A stretch of 64,000 nucleotides of DNA from positions 4,187,001 through 4,251,000 of the forward strand of contig NW_026944385.1 in NCBI RefSeq assembly GCF_033439725.1, in the 5' to 3' direction. The position numbers and the translations under genes are program-made. Origin of the DNA: Neurospora tetraspora. Its lineage: Eukaryota > Ascomycota > Sordariomycetes > Sordariales > Sordariaceae. The notes below the pieces were generated by a model. It had not been told where the DNA came from and did no database searches. It saw nothing but the letters and a program-made list of their open reading frames with translations. Shown piece after piece: positions 36,301-49,367 of the stretch. Position 1 is the first letter of the stretch. The number at the start of each line of letters is the position of its first letter.

Positions 36301-38028
36301 AGCGTCCTTTAAGGTTCAAAATATTTTATCTGCTTTCCTTAATTATTTAAATAGCCCTATTTTCTTCCCGTTCTTACTTCCCTTTAATAAATTTATAAGA
36401 AGGGCTACTAATTTAGAATACTTATAAATAAAATACCGATAGAAATTAACGAACTCGAAGAAAATTTAGATATTATAATATAATTCCAGTATTAATTATT
36501 TTTTAATTACTATAACCCGGGTTGGGTTTATTATAATCCCGTCTATTATTATTTAGTAGCCGAAAAAATCGATATATTCTTTATAAAATTCGTATTTCGA
36601 GAATTTAGTATACAATTAAGCGTTCTTTAACTGTTTAAAAATGAATTATAAGTATTTATTATATTCTTCCTTAATTTAGGAGTAAATTAAAATATTATTA
36701 AAATATATAATATAAATTCGGTTAATTAAATTCGTTAGGTCTTTATATATATATATTTAAAACGTAGTAGGTATATTAGTTAGCCCGAATAATATTATAA
36801 TATATTTAAAATAATTATATTTAATCTTAAATACTATTTTCTACTAATTTTCCTTTTTAATCCGAATATAATAATACGCCTCCTATAGATTTACTTCAAA
36901 GAAAACTTTAGCGCCCGATAACCGATCTATTAATTCTCTAATTAGAAGTAGTAAATATTAATTCTTAATCGTTATTTTATTTAAATTATAATAGTTTATA
37001 TATAAGTATAAGGAGTTATCTTTTTTTAAAACGAATAGGATTAGTACCCCCGCCGGGCTTTCGGAATATTTAATCCTCTTTATATATAGGTTCTCTTTTA
37101 GGTAATCCTATAGAGTGTTTAATTGTATTTTCGAGAGGGGGTATATTACTTTAGATGGTACTTCTTTGGTTTTTTTTTTAGTTTTAATTTTATATTTAAT
37201 ATTAGGGAAGGTCGGTAGTAATTTTATTTTTTCTTCCGAAAAATATAATTCGAATCCTTCTAAGGCGGGTAAAATAATCGCCGCCCTATCGGTATTATTT
37301 TCTTTATTATTTATATTTTTAATAATAAATTTTATAAGGTTATATATAAATATAATATTAACGATAAAAGTCTATTCGCTACATATTACCTTATATGTAA
37401 AAGTTATTAGGTTTATTATTTATAATTTATTAAATTTGAATTTATTATTACGTTTATATACAACAATACTTTCCAAATTTATACCCAATATTAATAATAA
37501 TAGCGGTAGTATTTTAATATTTCTACGGATTGTATAGAAGAGTTAAATTATTACCCGTTCCTATCCTATCTTATCCCTTATTCAGAAAATAATTTCGAAC
37601 GTTTTATAATAATATATTTTTCCGCTATTTATATTTATTAATATTAATAGTACTATTATTTCTACTTGTTTTAATTTATACCTTTTTGCGAAATTTTTAT
37701 AAATTATATTAATTTCGGCCCCTATATTGAAATTTATATCGATTTTTAGTTAACGACCCTTTAGTGAAGTTCTTATTACTATTATTTTTATCAGATTATT
37801 TTTTCCGGCCGTCCTAAACCTTTTAATTATTATAAACGATAATTTATTTATAAGGTTTAACTTTTTAATAACTTTTCAGAATTGGAGAAATAATTGTTTT
37901 GTTTATTTTTTTTAAAATTTAGGTTCGATAGTAACGTTTTAAATATAAGTTCTTCTACGGGACTTATTATAGGATTTATAATATCCTTCCGCTTTAAATT
38001 TCTTAGGATAATTTTTAATAATATATCC

Positions 38029-38307
38029 TGTGAAAGCGTGATCCTACAAGTGATAAGACAACAAGACTAGAAGCCACAAATCAAAGTAATATTAAGTGTA
38101 AGGAGGAAAAGGAAGCTGTCAAACGAGGGCATCACGGTTCTGGACATATAAGTCAAAACTGCCACTCGTTCCCGCCTTCCCTTTCCGTACGGTCTTATCG
38201 ATAAGAACATGAGCCTCTTTCCATCCGATGTGTTATGGTGCCCTGTACCTGGCACCCCATTGCCCAGTGGCCAGTGCTCTGGTAACCTGTCCAGCCATGC
38301 CATGACA
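38029..38307. mobile_element. Normal-composition island, solo-LTR-like insertion
   Basis: 279 bp of about 50% GC lying inside the RIP-degraded Gypsy interior. It begins TGTGAAAGCG and ends CCATGACA (TG...CA ends), and is flanked by TATCC on the left and TATTC on the right, a 5-bp near-duplication differing by one RIP-type base. It has no coding capacity. This fits a solo LTR or a short LTR-derived element that arrived after the surrounding copy had been mutated. A second copy elsewhere would be needed to name its family. Confidence 0.6.
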
Positions 38308-39910
38308 TATTCCCTTTTCTTATAAATATAACATTTTAATCTTAGACCTTTAGAATTTACTTCCATTTAGTCGGAAGATTATTCTTATTTCTAGTTATTA
38401 TAAAATTTATTCGAACAGTCTTTAAAATACTCCGACTATTCGGCGTTAAAATTATTTTACAATTTTTAAAATTATTAAAATTCTTTATATTTAGGTAAGT
38501 CCCTTCTATATATATTTTTCCTACGGCCATTTAATAACGAATTTAATACTTTCTAAACTACGTCTTAAGCGTCTTTAATAAAGGTTTTTATATTTTAGAA
38601 ATATTAATATATTTCCTTCTTTAATTAGAAGAAGAAATTATAAACTTAGTTTTCGTTACTAGCGAGCGATTAGCCTAAGCGTTAATAATTAACCTAGTAC
38701 CGTTCTTATAGAACTTACGGATTTTTATTATTATATTAAATTATTTAATAAAGGAGTTCCTTAATTTTTAATTTGTAATATTCCGGTATAATATATTCTT
38801 TATCAACGAATTATAAGAAGTTTTCCTAAGTCCTATTTCATTTTCGATTATTTTCGTAAATGAATTTTATAGAGAAGGTTCGTTATAAAATAGTAATTTT
38901 ATTATTAATTTTTAAAAGCGCTTATGAAACGAATTAAAAATCTTTAATATTTTTACAGGTTCGGTTATTTATTTTTAAATTTTTAATTTAATTTTTGATT
39001 TTAGTATTAATATTATTCAATTATAAAGTAAATACATTATAAGTAGATATTCGGAGGTAGGTCGGTTTTTTATCCTTCTTTTTTTTATTAAATTTATTAT
39101 TATTTAATACGATTTAAAGAATATTTTTAAAAATTAGGGGGTTATTTTTTCGATTAGGGGTTGGTTTTTTTCGGGTATAATTAGTATCTACGCGGATATC
39201 TTGAACGATCCTTAATGGTTTTCGAGGATTAAAGCGAACTATTGGTTAAATATTACGAATTCCCTAAGGAGGATTAGAATTGTGCTATTTAAAACGATTC
39301 TACGGATAAAGATTTGAATCAGCGGTCTATTAACCCGGATTTGCTTTTAAATAAATAGGAACCCTTATAATAATATATTAAAGTAACTGAATAGTAACGA
39401 ATAATATATTTATTTTTATACTCTAAAAAATACTCCTTATATTAGTACGGGCTATAACAATAGTAAGCGTAAAACGTACGTGAATTTTTAGAGAGGTAGC
39501 GTTTTAATTTTTAGTTCTATAATATTTCGTACAAAGAGACCCCTTTAAATTTAAACGAGGATTAATCTTAATTATAATTATTAATAGTAAATATATTAGT
39601 AGTAATATTAATAAAGGATTCTTTAGTCTACGTAATTAGAAGAACGTCCTTATTAGTTGAATATATATTAATGTTTTTATAATTTCGAATTTCGTCGTTA
39701 TCAATATTATTCCGAATTCTTTTAATATTAAAAATATTTTTGCCCGATTATTCTAGAATATTCTATTTAATTACGAGTATTTCTAATATTATTTCCCGTT
39801 CCGAAGAATAATTTCGGCGGTGTACGGCCGTATTTTTATACGGGTATTTTCCTTTTAAATATTAATTATATTCCTAGCTTTCGTAGATAATATTTTAAAG
39901 GTTAAGGAAT

Positions 39911-40220
39911 TGTAAAATAATAGTAAAATAGGGTAAGAATATATTTAGTATATAATATTAAGTCTATTCTAAAAGGTAGATTTTAATTTAGCTAGTAGAA
40001 AATATCCGGTCAGGCTATAAAGGTTTTTATTTTGTACGCGAGCCTTTAATAGGCCCGGGATCTGGTGCCCGGCCTCCGATTATACGCTTCTATCGTGATT
40101 GTACTTATTCTACTACTTATTATAACGGCCTCTTTACCTACCTTATCGCTCTTATTGGTTCGTTATAACGTTCTACTCTTCGGGCCTGGTTCTTAAGCCC
40201 TTCGGCACGATAACCTTACA
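39911..40220 (-). repeat. Right LTR of the Gypsy fossil (5' LTR in element orientation)
   Basis: About 310 bp, pair of 30043-30353. It is somewhat less AT-shifted than the left copy. Followed by the CTTCT target duplication. Confidence 0.9.
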
Positions 40221-43200
40221 CTTCTAATATATTATTTGTAATTTCCTTATTTATTCCCGTTTCTTTACAAAGCGGTGTATTTACTATTCCTATTAATTCT
40301 TAGAACTTCTTATATTCTAATTATCCTAAAACCTTCGTCAAACCGTTAACTAGTATCTTCTTTGTCTTTAAATACTCAATTTAAATCCTTCCCTTTATAA
40401 TTTCCTACTTTAAATAATAATAATAGATATTAATATATTTAAATTTAGTTATTAATTCTATAATCTCGATAGTAAATATTCGTATCGTTTAAGTACTATT
40501 ATAACCGATAATAAAAATATCTTTATTAAGGGGAATATTAATTTCCCTGTATAAATATATAATAGTAATAACTTCCTTTACTATATTTAAAATAAAGAGG
40601 AATTTTATTTCTATTATTAACATTAATACTATTTCTTATTTAATAGTACTCTAATAAACCAAACTATTAAAGAGACTAATTATAAATCTTTATAAACTTT
40701 TTCAATTTAAAGAGTTATCAGCGTACGATATATTTGAAGCAATTTCGAATTTCGCTAATGTATTGTAATAGAGGGAAAAATTAAAGTAGAATTAAAGGTA
40801 ATATAGGAGCTTATTAATAACCTTATAATATTGAAGATTAGGATTATAGTTATAACGAATTAATCGGTTAGTAGCGAAGGCAATATTAAATTAAGTAATT
40901 ATGGTAGCTTATATTATAGAGCCGACAACGACCTAGTATTTCCGAATTTTATTAAAAGAGGCTACGCTATTATAGGGTATAAATTCTTCGTTATTTATTA
41001 GAATAAAGGTAAAAGCATAGGGATTTCTAATTAATTTAATAATTTTATAAATATATTTGTATTAAAATAACTAAATTTAGTCTACCTTTCGATCTCGAAT
41101 AATCATAATATCTAAGAACTATTAGAGGTCTTTACCGCTAATAAATTTATACTTCTCCTCTAATTTCTTTGTAACCCAGGTAATTTTATTATATTAAACT
41201 TATTAAAAGCGAAAATAATATTATCGACGTAATAGAAAATTAAAATTCTATTGCGTTTAAGGATATACGGGTCTTCGAGTGACGGTTTAAACCTCAAGTT
41301 TTAGAAGGTACTATTGAATTTTCACTATTATAGTAAAAGAATACATTAGAGATTATAGAGGGCCTTAAGGAGTTTAAGGATAGTACTATACTTTCAATAA
41401 TTAGGGAGTATATATATATATAAATCTCTTTATCGAGGTAGGTATTAACGAAGGTATTTACCGTATTGTATTAAATAAATTCGAAATTAAATTTAGTAGT
41501 ATATACAATAATTAATTAAAATAAGCGATTGATTAATATAGAGGTATACGTCTCCTTATTATAATTATATTATTAATTTCTTTTAATCATAAAGCGAGCT
41601 TTTATTTTTAATAACCGATTATATTTATTAAATTTATATATATATACCTATATATAATCGAAGATTTAACGACTTTTAATACGGGGGACGTCCTTATTTA
41701 TTTTAACCTATAACCTTATCTCTTTATAACTATTAAAATATATTTCCTCTACTTGTTTAAAGAAATTACCCAAATTGTAATATTTGAAATCGTAGTAAAT
41801 TTTTAAAACTAGGAGAAGGTTTCAATATTTAATAGAATCTAACCTATTACCTTTAGCAATTAAATAGTTAATTTCTACTTTTATAATTATTTTACTTTAG
41901 TATTATCCTATTAATTAAGCGAATTTCCTAATATTAAATAAGGTTTCCTATAATTTAAAGGTTAGGAAATGAATAGGCTCTAATAAATTGGTTATAAGCC
42001 TAATAATAAAGGAGGTTAGTAGTGTATTTAATAGGGTAGAATATTTGAGTATAAAGTCAATACATATTTTATTTTGAATAGTAGGTTCTAATAGTTTTAA
42101 ACTAGTTTTGTTACTATCTCTTCAAAGTTTATTATTAAAGAATAATAGTAGGGGAGGGGTAAAACCGTTATTTTCTATATTTTAAATTATATTAAAGAGT
42201 TCGAAGTATTATATAGATAATTAAGGAGGTTAATTAATTCGGTTAAGTAAATCGGCGATTTCGTCGCTAATTAACCTTAATCCTTCTTTAAAATCGTTAA
42301 GGTTTCCTAAATAAACCGAATCTTCGTTGAAGAATATATTACGGGTATAGACGATACGGTTGGTTTAAAGGTTTTAAATTTAGTAAATAGAAGAGGAAGC
42401 GTAACTGATTAAGAATCTAATTTAAACTTTTAATTAAAATTTCTTGAACTCTTACTCTTTCTTTTATATAGTACCCGTTATTATATATACTTTATAGCCG
42501 TAAATACGTAAATCATTAAAATTAAGTTTATAGGGCTCGGTTTATACCCCCTTATAGTAAGCGACGAAAGTATAGAATCTTTCGTATAGAAATTTCTAAT
42601 TATAAAAATATTTAAATAATCAGTTAGTAAAATAAATTATAACGGAAACGATTTAAGGCTAAAAATTATAAAGGAAATTTATACTATTCGTTATTATACG
42701 CGCTTTTTTTTTTTTAATTATACCCCTTAAGCGCTTAGTACTAACGTTTTAATTTTGGGTATTAAGTATTAAGGGCTCGAAAATAATAAAGCGTATAATT
42801 AGTTTAATCTTAACGTATTAATTATTAAATTCGTTATTATATTTAATATATGTAACTTTAATATTATATTGGTAGTTAATTGTATTAATAACCGAGAAGA
42901 GCCCTTTAATAATAAGTTCAATTTATTTATTCACTATATAAACGTCCTAAATAAATTTAATCTACTAATAAATAAGAAATATAATATATTTGAAACCTCT
43001 TCTCCCTTCTTTATAATTAAGGAAATTAATAACGAAATATTCCCCTACGCTAAACTCTCGGTCGCGTAATTTTCATTTAATTTATTATTTAATTTTTAAA
43101 ATACTATATATATTATATTAATAAGTAACGGGGCCTCTAAATCTAGCGCCTTCGACGTTATATAAATATTCGAAGATTTAAGGACCGTAATAACCGAATT

Positions 43201-44215
43201 GCTTGTACTAAAGTTTCGTAGGTATTTTATATATGCGACGGTTAGTAAAGGAATTAAAGCAATTTTGACGAATAAAGAAGGCGGCGTAGTTAAAGGAGAA
43301 GGGCAAATATTTAAAAATTATTTAATAATGGATTTCTTAAAGGAAATAAAAGAATAAGCCGTCTAATCAATAAAGGTAATTATTTAGGAGTTTATAGTCC
43401 TAGTAAAAACCCTACTTTCGAAGCAAGTAGAGTAATATAAAATTTATAATAAAATCAAAGTGGAAAGCTACCTCCTTTAACCATAGCTTTAAAATACCTT
43501 TCTCTCCTTATACTTTTACGTTTATAATTTTAAAGCCCTTAATAAATATTTAAAATTTTCTAACCCAAACGCGGTCCTTTAGGGACGCTATTCAAAATAA
43601 TAAAAAATAATTAATTTCGTTAAAAATATAAATAGAAGCCCTAAAATCGAAAATTGTAGAATTCTTAAGCGGATAAATATTATCCTTACTATTATTCGTA
43701 TTAAAAATACCTTATTTAACGAAAATACTAAATTATAAATACCGATTTTTCGTTTCCTTTATTATTATAACGTAATAATCTACGTAGAGGTAATAAAGCG
43801 GTCCCGTATTTAATTCCTAACCTTCTTAACCTCTTCACTAATTTTGGAATACTTTTCGAAATCTTTATTAATAAGTTTCTAAATAGGGCCGCTTAACTTC
43901 TATTTAGGATTATCTCTAACTTTAAACATTAAATACTAATAATATATTATTAGGTAAAAGCCTCGTTCGCAAATTTTATAAAGTAATATAATACCTCCTC
44001 TTTTTTTCGGCTATAAAAAATCTTTCGCGTTTTTATCTAGGCCGTATTTCTCCTTTACGTTTATCTTCTATTTCTTTTTATAATTAAAATTAGGAGCGTC
44101 TTCCTTATTAAATATATACTTTTATAAGTTAAAATAATTAATACCCTAAGCGCTACAAACTACAACCTTTTGAATATTAATTAATAGTATAGTACGTTTT
44201 AATATATTAACCTTT
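40221..44215 (-). mobile_element. Ty1/Copia retrotransposon relic
   Basis: A RIP-degraded region on the right of the Gypsy insertion. On the minus strand, a decayed Copia-type reverse-transcriptase active-site region is recognisable near 41.2 kb and an upstream pol segment near 41.6 kb, so the element points leftward and its 5' part lies toward 44.2 kb. No LTR pair was found, and the right edge meets unique DNA at about 44215 without an obvious repeat, so it looks truncated there. It is older than the Gypsy insertion, which interrupts it, and has many breaks. Confidence 0.65.
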
Positions 44216-44220
44216 TTAAA

Positions 44221-44699
44221 ATTAGCGGATACGTCCCAAGCAAACCGACACACGACAGCCGAGTCCTTCCAGGCCCGATCTCCATCCAGCTCAGCCATGT
44301 CAGGAACTTTTGCGCTCATGAGGGCGCAAAGCTCACTGGTACACGATTGTACCACCTTACCTGTCGGCGAGATACGCGTGTGTCGTTGGCTGCTCTACCT
44401 ATCCCTATCAACAAAGCCATGTAGATTTCGACCCAGCCTGAGGGGCTAATGCATGGCAAAGAGAGTGCCCACTCATTGGACACAAGCATCCCATCCGCCC
44501 AACAGTTCTTCATTATTTGCCTAACGACGTCCATGTTCAATGAATGCGACAAGTGCTCGGTACTGAACCCTGGGGACACAAAACACCCACGTTCTCCTTC
44601 GCCAGCACCATCCCTCGGAACGCCATCAGTTCGGTGTGCGGCACCTCTACCGTCTCAACATCACAACACATCGGATTTGGCGTTCTCTCAGCACGCAAG
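44221..44699. other. Leader/promoter of the ankyrin-CorA gene at the edge of the RIP block
   Basis: Normal composition resumes at about 44221. An in-frame ATG at 44544 would add 52 residues without recognisable character; the later ATG is preferred. Confidence 0.5.
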
Positions 44700-47600
44700 A
44701 TGGGACCTCCGCGGAAGCAAGAGGCTTCGCAAAAGTTGAAGCGGCTCAAAGAGTTCTTCCGATCCGGTGGGAAACGTCAACAGCCTCAAACCCCCAGACG
44801 CTCGGAAGATGACAAGAGCCCGCTATCCCCGGCACGGACCCTGTCTTTCTCCAGTTATCTTGAAAAAGTGGAGGAGGAAAACAAACGGCGTCTCCAGGCG
44901 GCAGCGGATCTTTACCAAGCCATCAACCAGAACGACCATATCAGCGTCGTTGAGCTGTATCAGAAACACGCCGCTCTTAATCCCCGAGACAAAAGAGGGC
45001 GAACTCCTCTTCACACTGCTGCCGAGCTGGGCCGAGATAATATCCTTCACTTTCTCCTGGAACAGAAAGGTGTTGGCCTCGATGCCACCGACATTCAAGG
45101 TTTTACTGCACTGCACCTCGCAAGCATCAATGACCATTCCGATTGCGTCTTTTATCTATTGAAGAGGGGAGCAAATGCTCAGCTTGTCGATGGGAACGGC
45201 CACTTGCCATCATTCTACGCGTCAACTGACACGAAAAACAAGTTCGACAATCCCCCTATTGTTCACGGCAGCGACCAGTATGCCGCTGTCAACCACTGGA
45301 TAAACAAGGCTGCGTTCAATACAGGACCGATATCTCCTGAAGGTGCCCGAGAGGAGGTGTGTCGCTATTTCCAAGGCAGCCTCTGGGTACCCGACCTATC
45401 CACAAGATGGCGTGTACTTCCGATCTGGGACTTGGTGTATGATCATGAACACTCTGAGGATCTTTACACGCGGTTCAACATTCCCAAGAAACGGTCGGAG
45501 GCCAAAAAGAAATGGATCCATCTGCCAATTGCTAGCAGGGACCTTGTTCTTGACCTTGCGAAGAGGATCTACGCTGCTTCAGGACGCGATCTACAGTCAT
45601 ATCAGAAGATCGAAAAGCTTGTCAACGACATGTTCAAACAGGTTGATGTGACAGGTCCGGAGGGAAAGGTGCACTTCAAGGTATGTGTGTCCCTATCATA
45701 CTTGTCCAGAGGTTTCCATGTCCAGACATCTGACGTTATGAAGTTCAAGAGCTTGAAGCACGGCGGCCCAACCGACCCTGACGATGAACGACCTACGTCA
45801 GAAAGCATTTATGCGATGGCAGTAAGTCGCATATCCCATATTTACCTTTGCGCGCACAAATGTTGATCACATTGCTGTTGTAGCTTCCTGTGGTCGATGT
45901 TGATAAGAAAGACTATGTTTCGATGGCGCTGGTAGCCCAAGAACAAGCGAAGAAGAAAGCGAAGCCGAGGCAAGAAACAAAGTTGCACCTTGATGATCGA
46001 TCAAGGAAGCACTTTAGCTATATGCTCAAGGCAGTGGGCTTCATGGACCAACCGCTGCCTCGTTGCCTCGACCAATCTTATCATGACGACTTGGATAACG
46101 AAAAACTGGACTTCCTCAATAATGACCAGGTCATGGTACGATACATCAGATACATGAAGAACAGATGTTCACGGATTCTCAATGAAATGGGCTATCCGAC
46201 TGACCATGACTTTACGGATCCAAACGAAAAGACAAAAGTCAATGCGCAGTATGAAGAGACAGAGCCTGCACCTCAACATGAACCCGACCAGCACCAGCAA
46301 CCAATGGACACCCAAGCAGGATCACCAGAAAATGACAGAACTCCGGCACAAGACGACACGGCACGTCATATTCCCAGGGGACAAGGGCCGCAGCCGGTGG
46401 AACAGACATCTTTCGAGGCACCGCGACCTCCACACAGCCCACGAAGGACTTACACTGGTGCTTCAACGACGTCACAGTCGCAAGGCCGATTCTCGATTCA
46501 ACGCTCAGACACCGAGACAAGCATGTCTCCAGAGGATTCGAAGAGGCTTTTTGAGTCTCTGCATAGTGAATCGAGTAACCAGAAGAAGCTGGCGCAATCT
46601 GGGCACCCAGTCATGTTATCCAGAGTGGGCCCTACTATCGGACCCCCGAAGTCTCCTGACCAAACCCAACATCGGGCAGGCCCACTGGCCACGGCAACGC
46701 CTGCAACGCCTGGCACCCCTGGTACCTTGGTGAAGGAACTTGCGGACACCGGGGACCAGGGAAACGCGAACACCGGTGGCCCGGGACATGTGCTTGCGTC
46801 TGAACCTATCTCCTTACAAGAGTCAGATGACTTTTTAACTGTCCCGTATTTTTGGCTTTTCAAACTCGACGCAGGTAAGATTCACCTGAGCCGATATCAT
46901 GTGCCGTGCCTTCTCTAACCATCTGTATGACATCTCTAGACACAATAGTCACTCTATACCCGGAGAGGTGGGACAGGGGGAACGAACAACAACTGCAGCT
47001 TCATATCCTGGAAAGCATCAGTGATGACCGACACATTCACAACAAAAGCCATGAAAACGGCGGCGAGGACTTGAATATAGATATTGTATCCAAGGCTATT
47101 CTGAAAGCGTGCATGTCTTTTGAGGCAAAGGCGCTTGTCCCGTCTCTCAACCCGGATGCCATCTTCAATGATGACGAACATCACGGTGGTCAGCTCAGAA
47201 GAGTGCTGCTTCCATACACAGAGGCCTTTTCAGCCTCAATCGCTCAGCTTGTAGGTCTCCTTCGCTTAATTCATATTCTTTGCTTACTCCCCTGCCACTC
47301 TCATGCACATCGTGCTCAACGATTCTGACCTGCTATTTGATCACAACGCAGTACTTCCAAGTCACACAACGCTTTGATAAGTTGAAGAAGGGAATGGGTT
47401 CGATTAGCAAAGACCCAAACAAGTTCTACCAAGACACGCAGAAAGAAACCGCCATCCTTATTGACATCGATGACACCATTGGTGAGATCGGGATTATTAA
47501 GCGAGTCTTGTCAAATCAGGCCAAGGTCTTTGATCGATTCCATAGTGAGGTTCGAGGCAAGAACCCTAACAAGGTTGCCAAACCACACGAGGGAGAGATC

Positions 47601-48602
47601 CTGGCACGGTTTGATATGCTCGAGGATGAAGCTAAACGTGTCCGGTCCATGGTACGTACATCGGATCAATTTAAAGTGGTTGACTAAAAACTAAGCGCGC
47701 CGGATGTACAGGTTACCACCTTGCTGGACTTGCGTCAACGAGAAGCAACTCTCGAGGACGCTCTATCCATGGGTGAGCAGTCGACAATGCTCTTTGTTTT
47801 CACTGCAGTGACGGTTCTGTTTGTAAGTCCAACACAATAACAATAGGTATATTCTTCACATTGTCTCACAAAGCTGACAAACACAAACAAAAAGGCCCCT
47901 CTGTCCTTTGTTGTTGGACTATTAGCCTTAAGCATCGATGGACTTCCAGGAATATGGAACCGCTCACCCCTCGCCGAGGTTTTCGGTAAGTACCTCTATG
48001 CTATTCTATCATTGCGTGCTTTCTGTCTCCCAGGTTTAGTGCTTGATTACCGATCATCATGGCCTCCCAACTAACTGTGCCAAATAGGTCTCTCCACCTT
48101 GGCGACTGGCGGTCTTTGCGTGACCTTGTGGTTCATCTTCAACCGGTACTATCGGCGTGCCCATGGTCTCGACAACGACCTCGAACTTGACTTTGATCCA
48201 AGCCCATCGGATGAGGATATGTACCAAACGAAGAATACGGCATGGTGGAGAAGGACGTGGTCGACTGTATTTGAAAGAGGGGGCCGTGGCAAAGCGGTGG
48301 TGCGAGGAACAACGGCTGGGATTCGTCAAAGCCCAAGAGCACAAGCCCCGAGCCGAGACGCCACTGCACATGGTGCTACTCGACCAGAACATGCAGGTGC
48401 GGAATCTGATTTGCAGCTTGTCGGAAGCTTAAGGGGTGGTACAAGACGAAGAGGGTTGAGCGGAGGGATGAGTGTAGGGCCAAGTCTCTCCTCACTGTCC
48501 ATGACATCGTCGAGTCGTGGATGGTCGTGGAATGGTCGACAAAAGCCTCAAGGACTGGCGTTGGGAGATATAGAGTTTGGTGTCCTTCATGCCCATGTTT
48601 GA
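44700..48602 (+). CDS. Ankyrin-repeat protein with CorA-like membrane domain
   Basis: Exons: 44700-45821, 45884-46874, 46940-47250, 47352-47651, 47712-47822, 47895-47985, 48088-48602; 3441 nt, 1146 residues, all introns GT-AG with matching phase. An extra frame-preserving intron at 45681-45725 or 45681-45743 (donor GTATGT) is possible. About 95-175 holds two ankyrin repeats (RGRTPLHTAAELGR, QGFTALHLASINDH). The C-terminal part has two predicted membrane helices, about 932-957 (STMLFVFTAVTVLFAPLSF) and 975-997, preceded by a long helical region, as in fungal CorA-like proteins. The metal-selective GMN motif of true CorA channels is absent; the loop reads DGLPGIWN, so magnesium transport is not assured. 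The tail after the second helix is basic and Ser/Gly-rich. Start 44700 is chosen for its context (AAGATGGG). Confidence 0.83.
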
Positions 48603-49040
48603 GTGGCACCGGCATGGCACGTCTTGCGCAGTTGGAAGGATGAATAGAAGGAATGGGAGTTAGAGGCACGCTAGGGTTCGGAATATCAACGTTAACGAAT
48701 CGTCCCGTTGATAATAGACAGAAACGTCTTCCATCTTCCGTCTTATGGAACACGGGGCCACCCCAAGACCCATAGGTAGGTATGTATGGAAAGAAGCCAG
48801 AGCCAACACTTCATGTTGTCGGAGGAACAATTTCCAACTCCCTCAACTCCTCGCTCAACACAAAGTTCCAGTCCATGCCTCTCCCATGACGATGCCAACG
48901 CTAGAGGTAGACATTCCCAGAGTCTGTCTACCCTTCCAACCATTTTACATTTCCCCTCTCCCCCTTAAACCACCTTCCCTCCCAAATCTCCATCCACCCC
49001 AACCTTGCCCCTCAAATCTTTTCGATCTTCTAGAGGCCCT
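48603..49040. other. Intergenic region between converging genes
   Basis: No gene seen. Pyrimidine-rich near 48935-49020. Confidence 0.5.
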
Positions 49041-49367
49041 CTAAACCTTCCCAACCCCAATTGTCCCAGGATACCCCTGCACCCCCCTCCTCGTCTCCTT
49101 CTCCGTAACCATCAGATAAATAAGCACCAGAGGCCACGCTGATCCGCACAGAAAAGCTCCCACCACGCTCGCCAGATTGACTCCCTTTTCGCCGTGCTCC
49201 CCGGACCACCGCTCCAAAAGCCTGACGGCGGCAAAAATCACGCCGATGCCGTACGCTGAACAGGCCCATGTTATCCCGACGATGATGTCGGCGTGGCGGT
49301 CGCTGGGGGAGAGGACGACGCCCGAGGTGTCGGCGAAGGGTTCGGAGAGGGAGAGGTTTTGACCCAT
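49041..49367 (-). CDS. Small membrane protein with two predicted helices and a myristoylation-like start
   Basis: 108 residues from the ATG at 49367, which follows a run of A on the coding strand. The frame is open further upstream to 49607, but that part is low-complexity Pro/Ser/Thr and reads like a leader. MGQNLS fits the N-myristoylation pattern (Gly2, Ser6). Two hydrophobic segments are visible: IIVGITWACSAYGIGVIFAA and LASVVGAFLCGSAWPLVLIY. They are separated by a charged loop (LERWSGEHGEKG), and the charged tail starts TEKETRRG. No family was recognised. Codon use and the amphipathic pattern support a real gene; function unknown. Confidence 0.55.
   Translation of the reverse strand: MGQNLSLSEPFADTSGVVLSPSDRHADIIVGITWACSAYGIGVIFAAVRLLERWSGEHGEKGVNLASVVGAFLCGSAWPLVLIYLMVTEKETRRGVQGYPGTIGVGKV

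Larger units (their letters stand above)
30043..40220 (-). mobile_element. Ty3/Gypsy LTR retrotransposon fossil
   Basis: Bounded by two direct repeats of about 310 bp with TG...CA type ends and flanked by an exact 5-bp target duplication, CTTCT (30038-30042 and 40221-40225). A decayed reverse-transcriptase active-site region of Gypsy type is recognisable on the minus strand near 36.7 kb, and a purine-rich tract (minus strand) directly adjoins the inner edge of the left LTR, so the element points leftward. It is thoroughly broken by RIP, with very many breaks. Its LTRs differ mainly by RIP-type transitions, so LTR divergence overstates its age; the perfect target duplication suggests a moderately recent insertion. 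It is itself interrupted by a normal-composition island at 38029-38307. Confidence 0.9.
29820..44220. other. AT-rich RIP-degraded retroelement block
   Basis: Composition changes abruptly at both edges. Inside, TpA is very frequent, CpA and TpG are almost absent, and CpG is retained, which is the dinucleotide signature of RIP rather than of CpG deamination. No functional host gene is visible. Contents are listed as separate fossils. Confidence 0.9.

Noticed and set aside
37115-37537. 140-codon hydrophobic open frame in the AT-rich block
   Set aside because: It lies inside the Gypsy fossil on the strand opposite to its pol traces; the frame is an artefact of AT-rich sequence.
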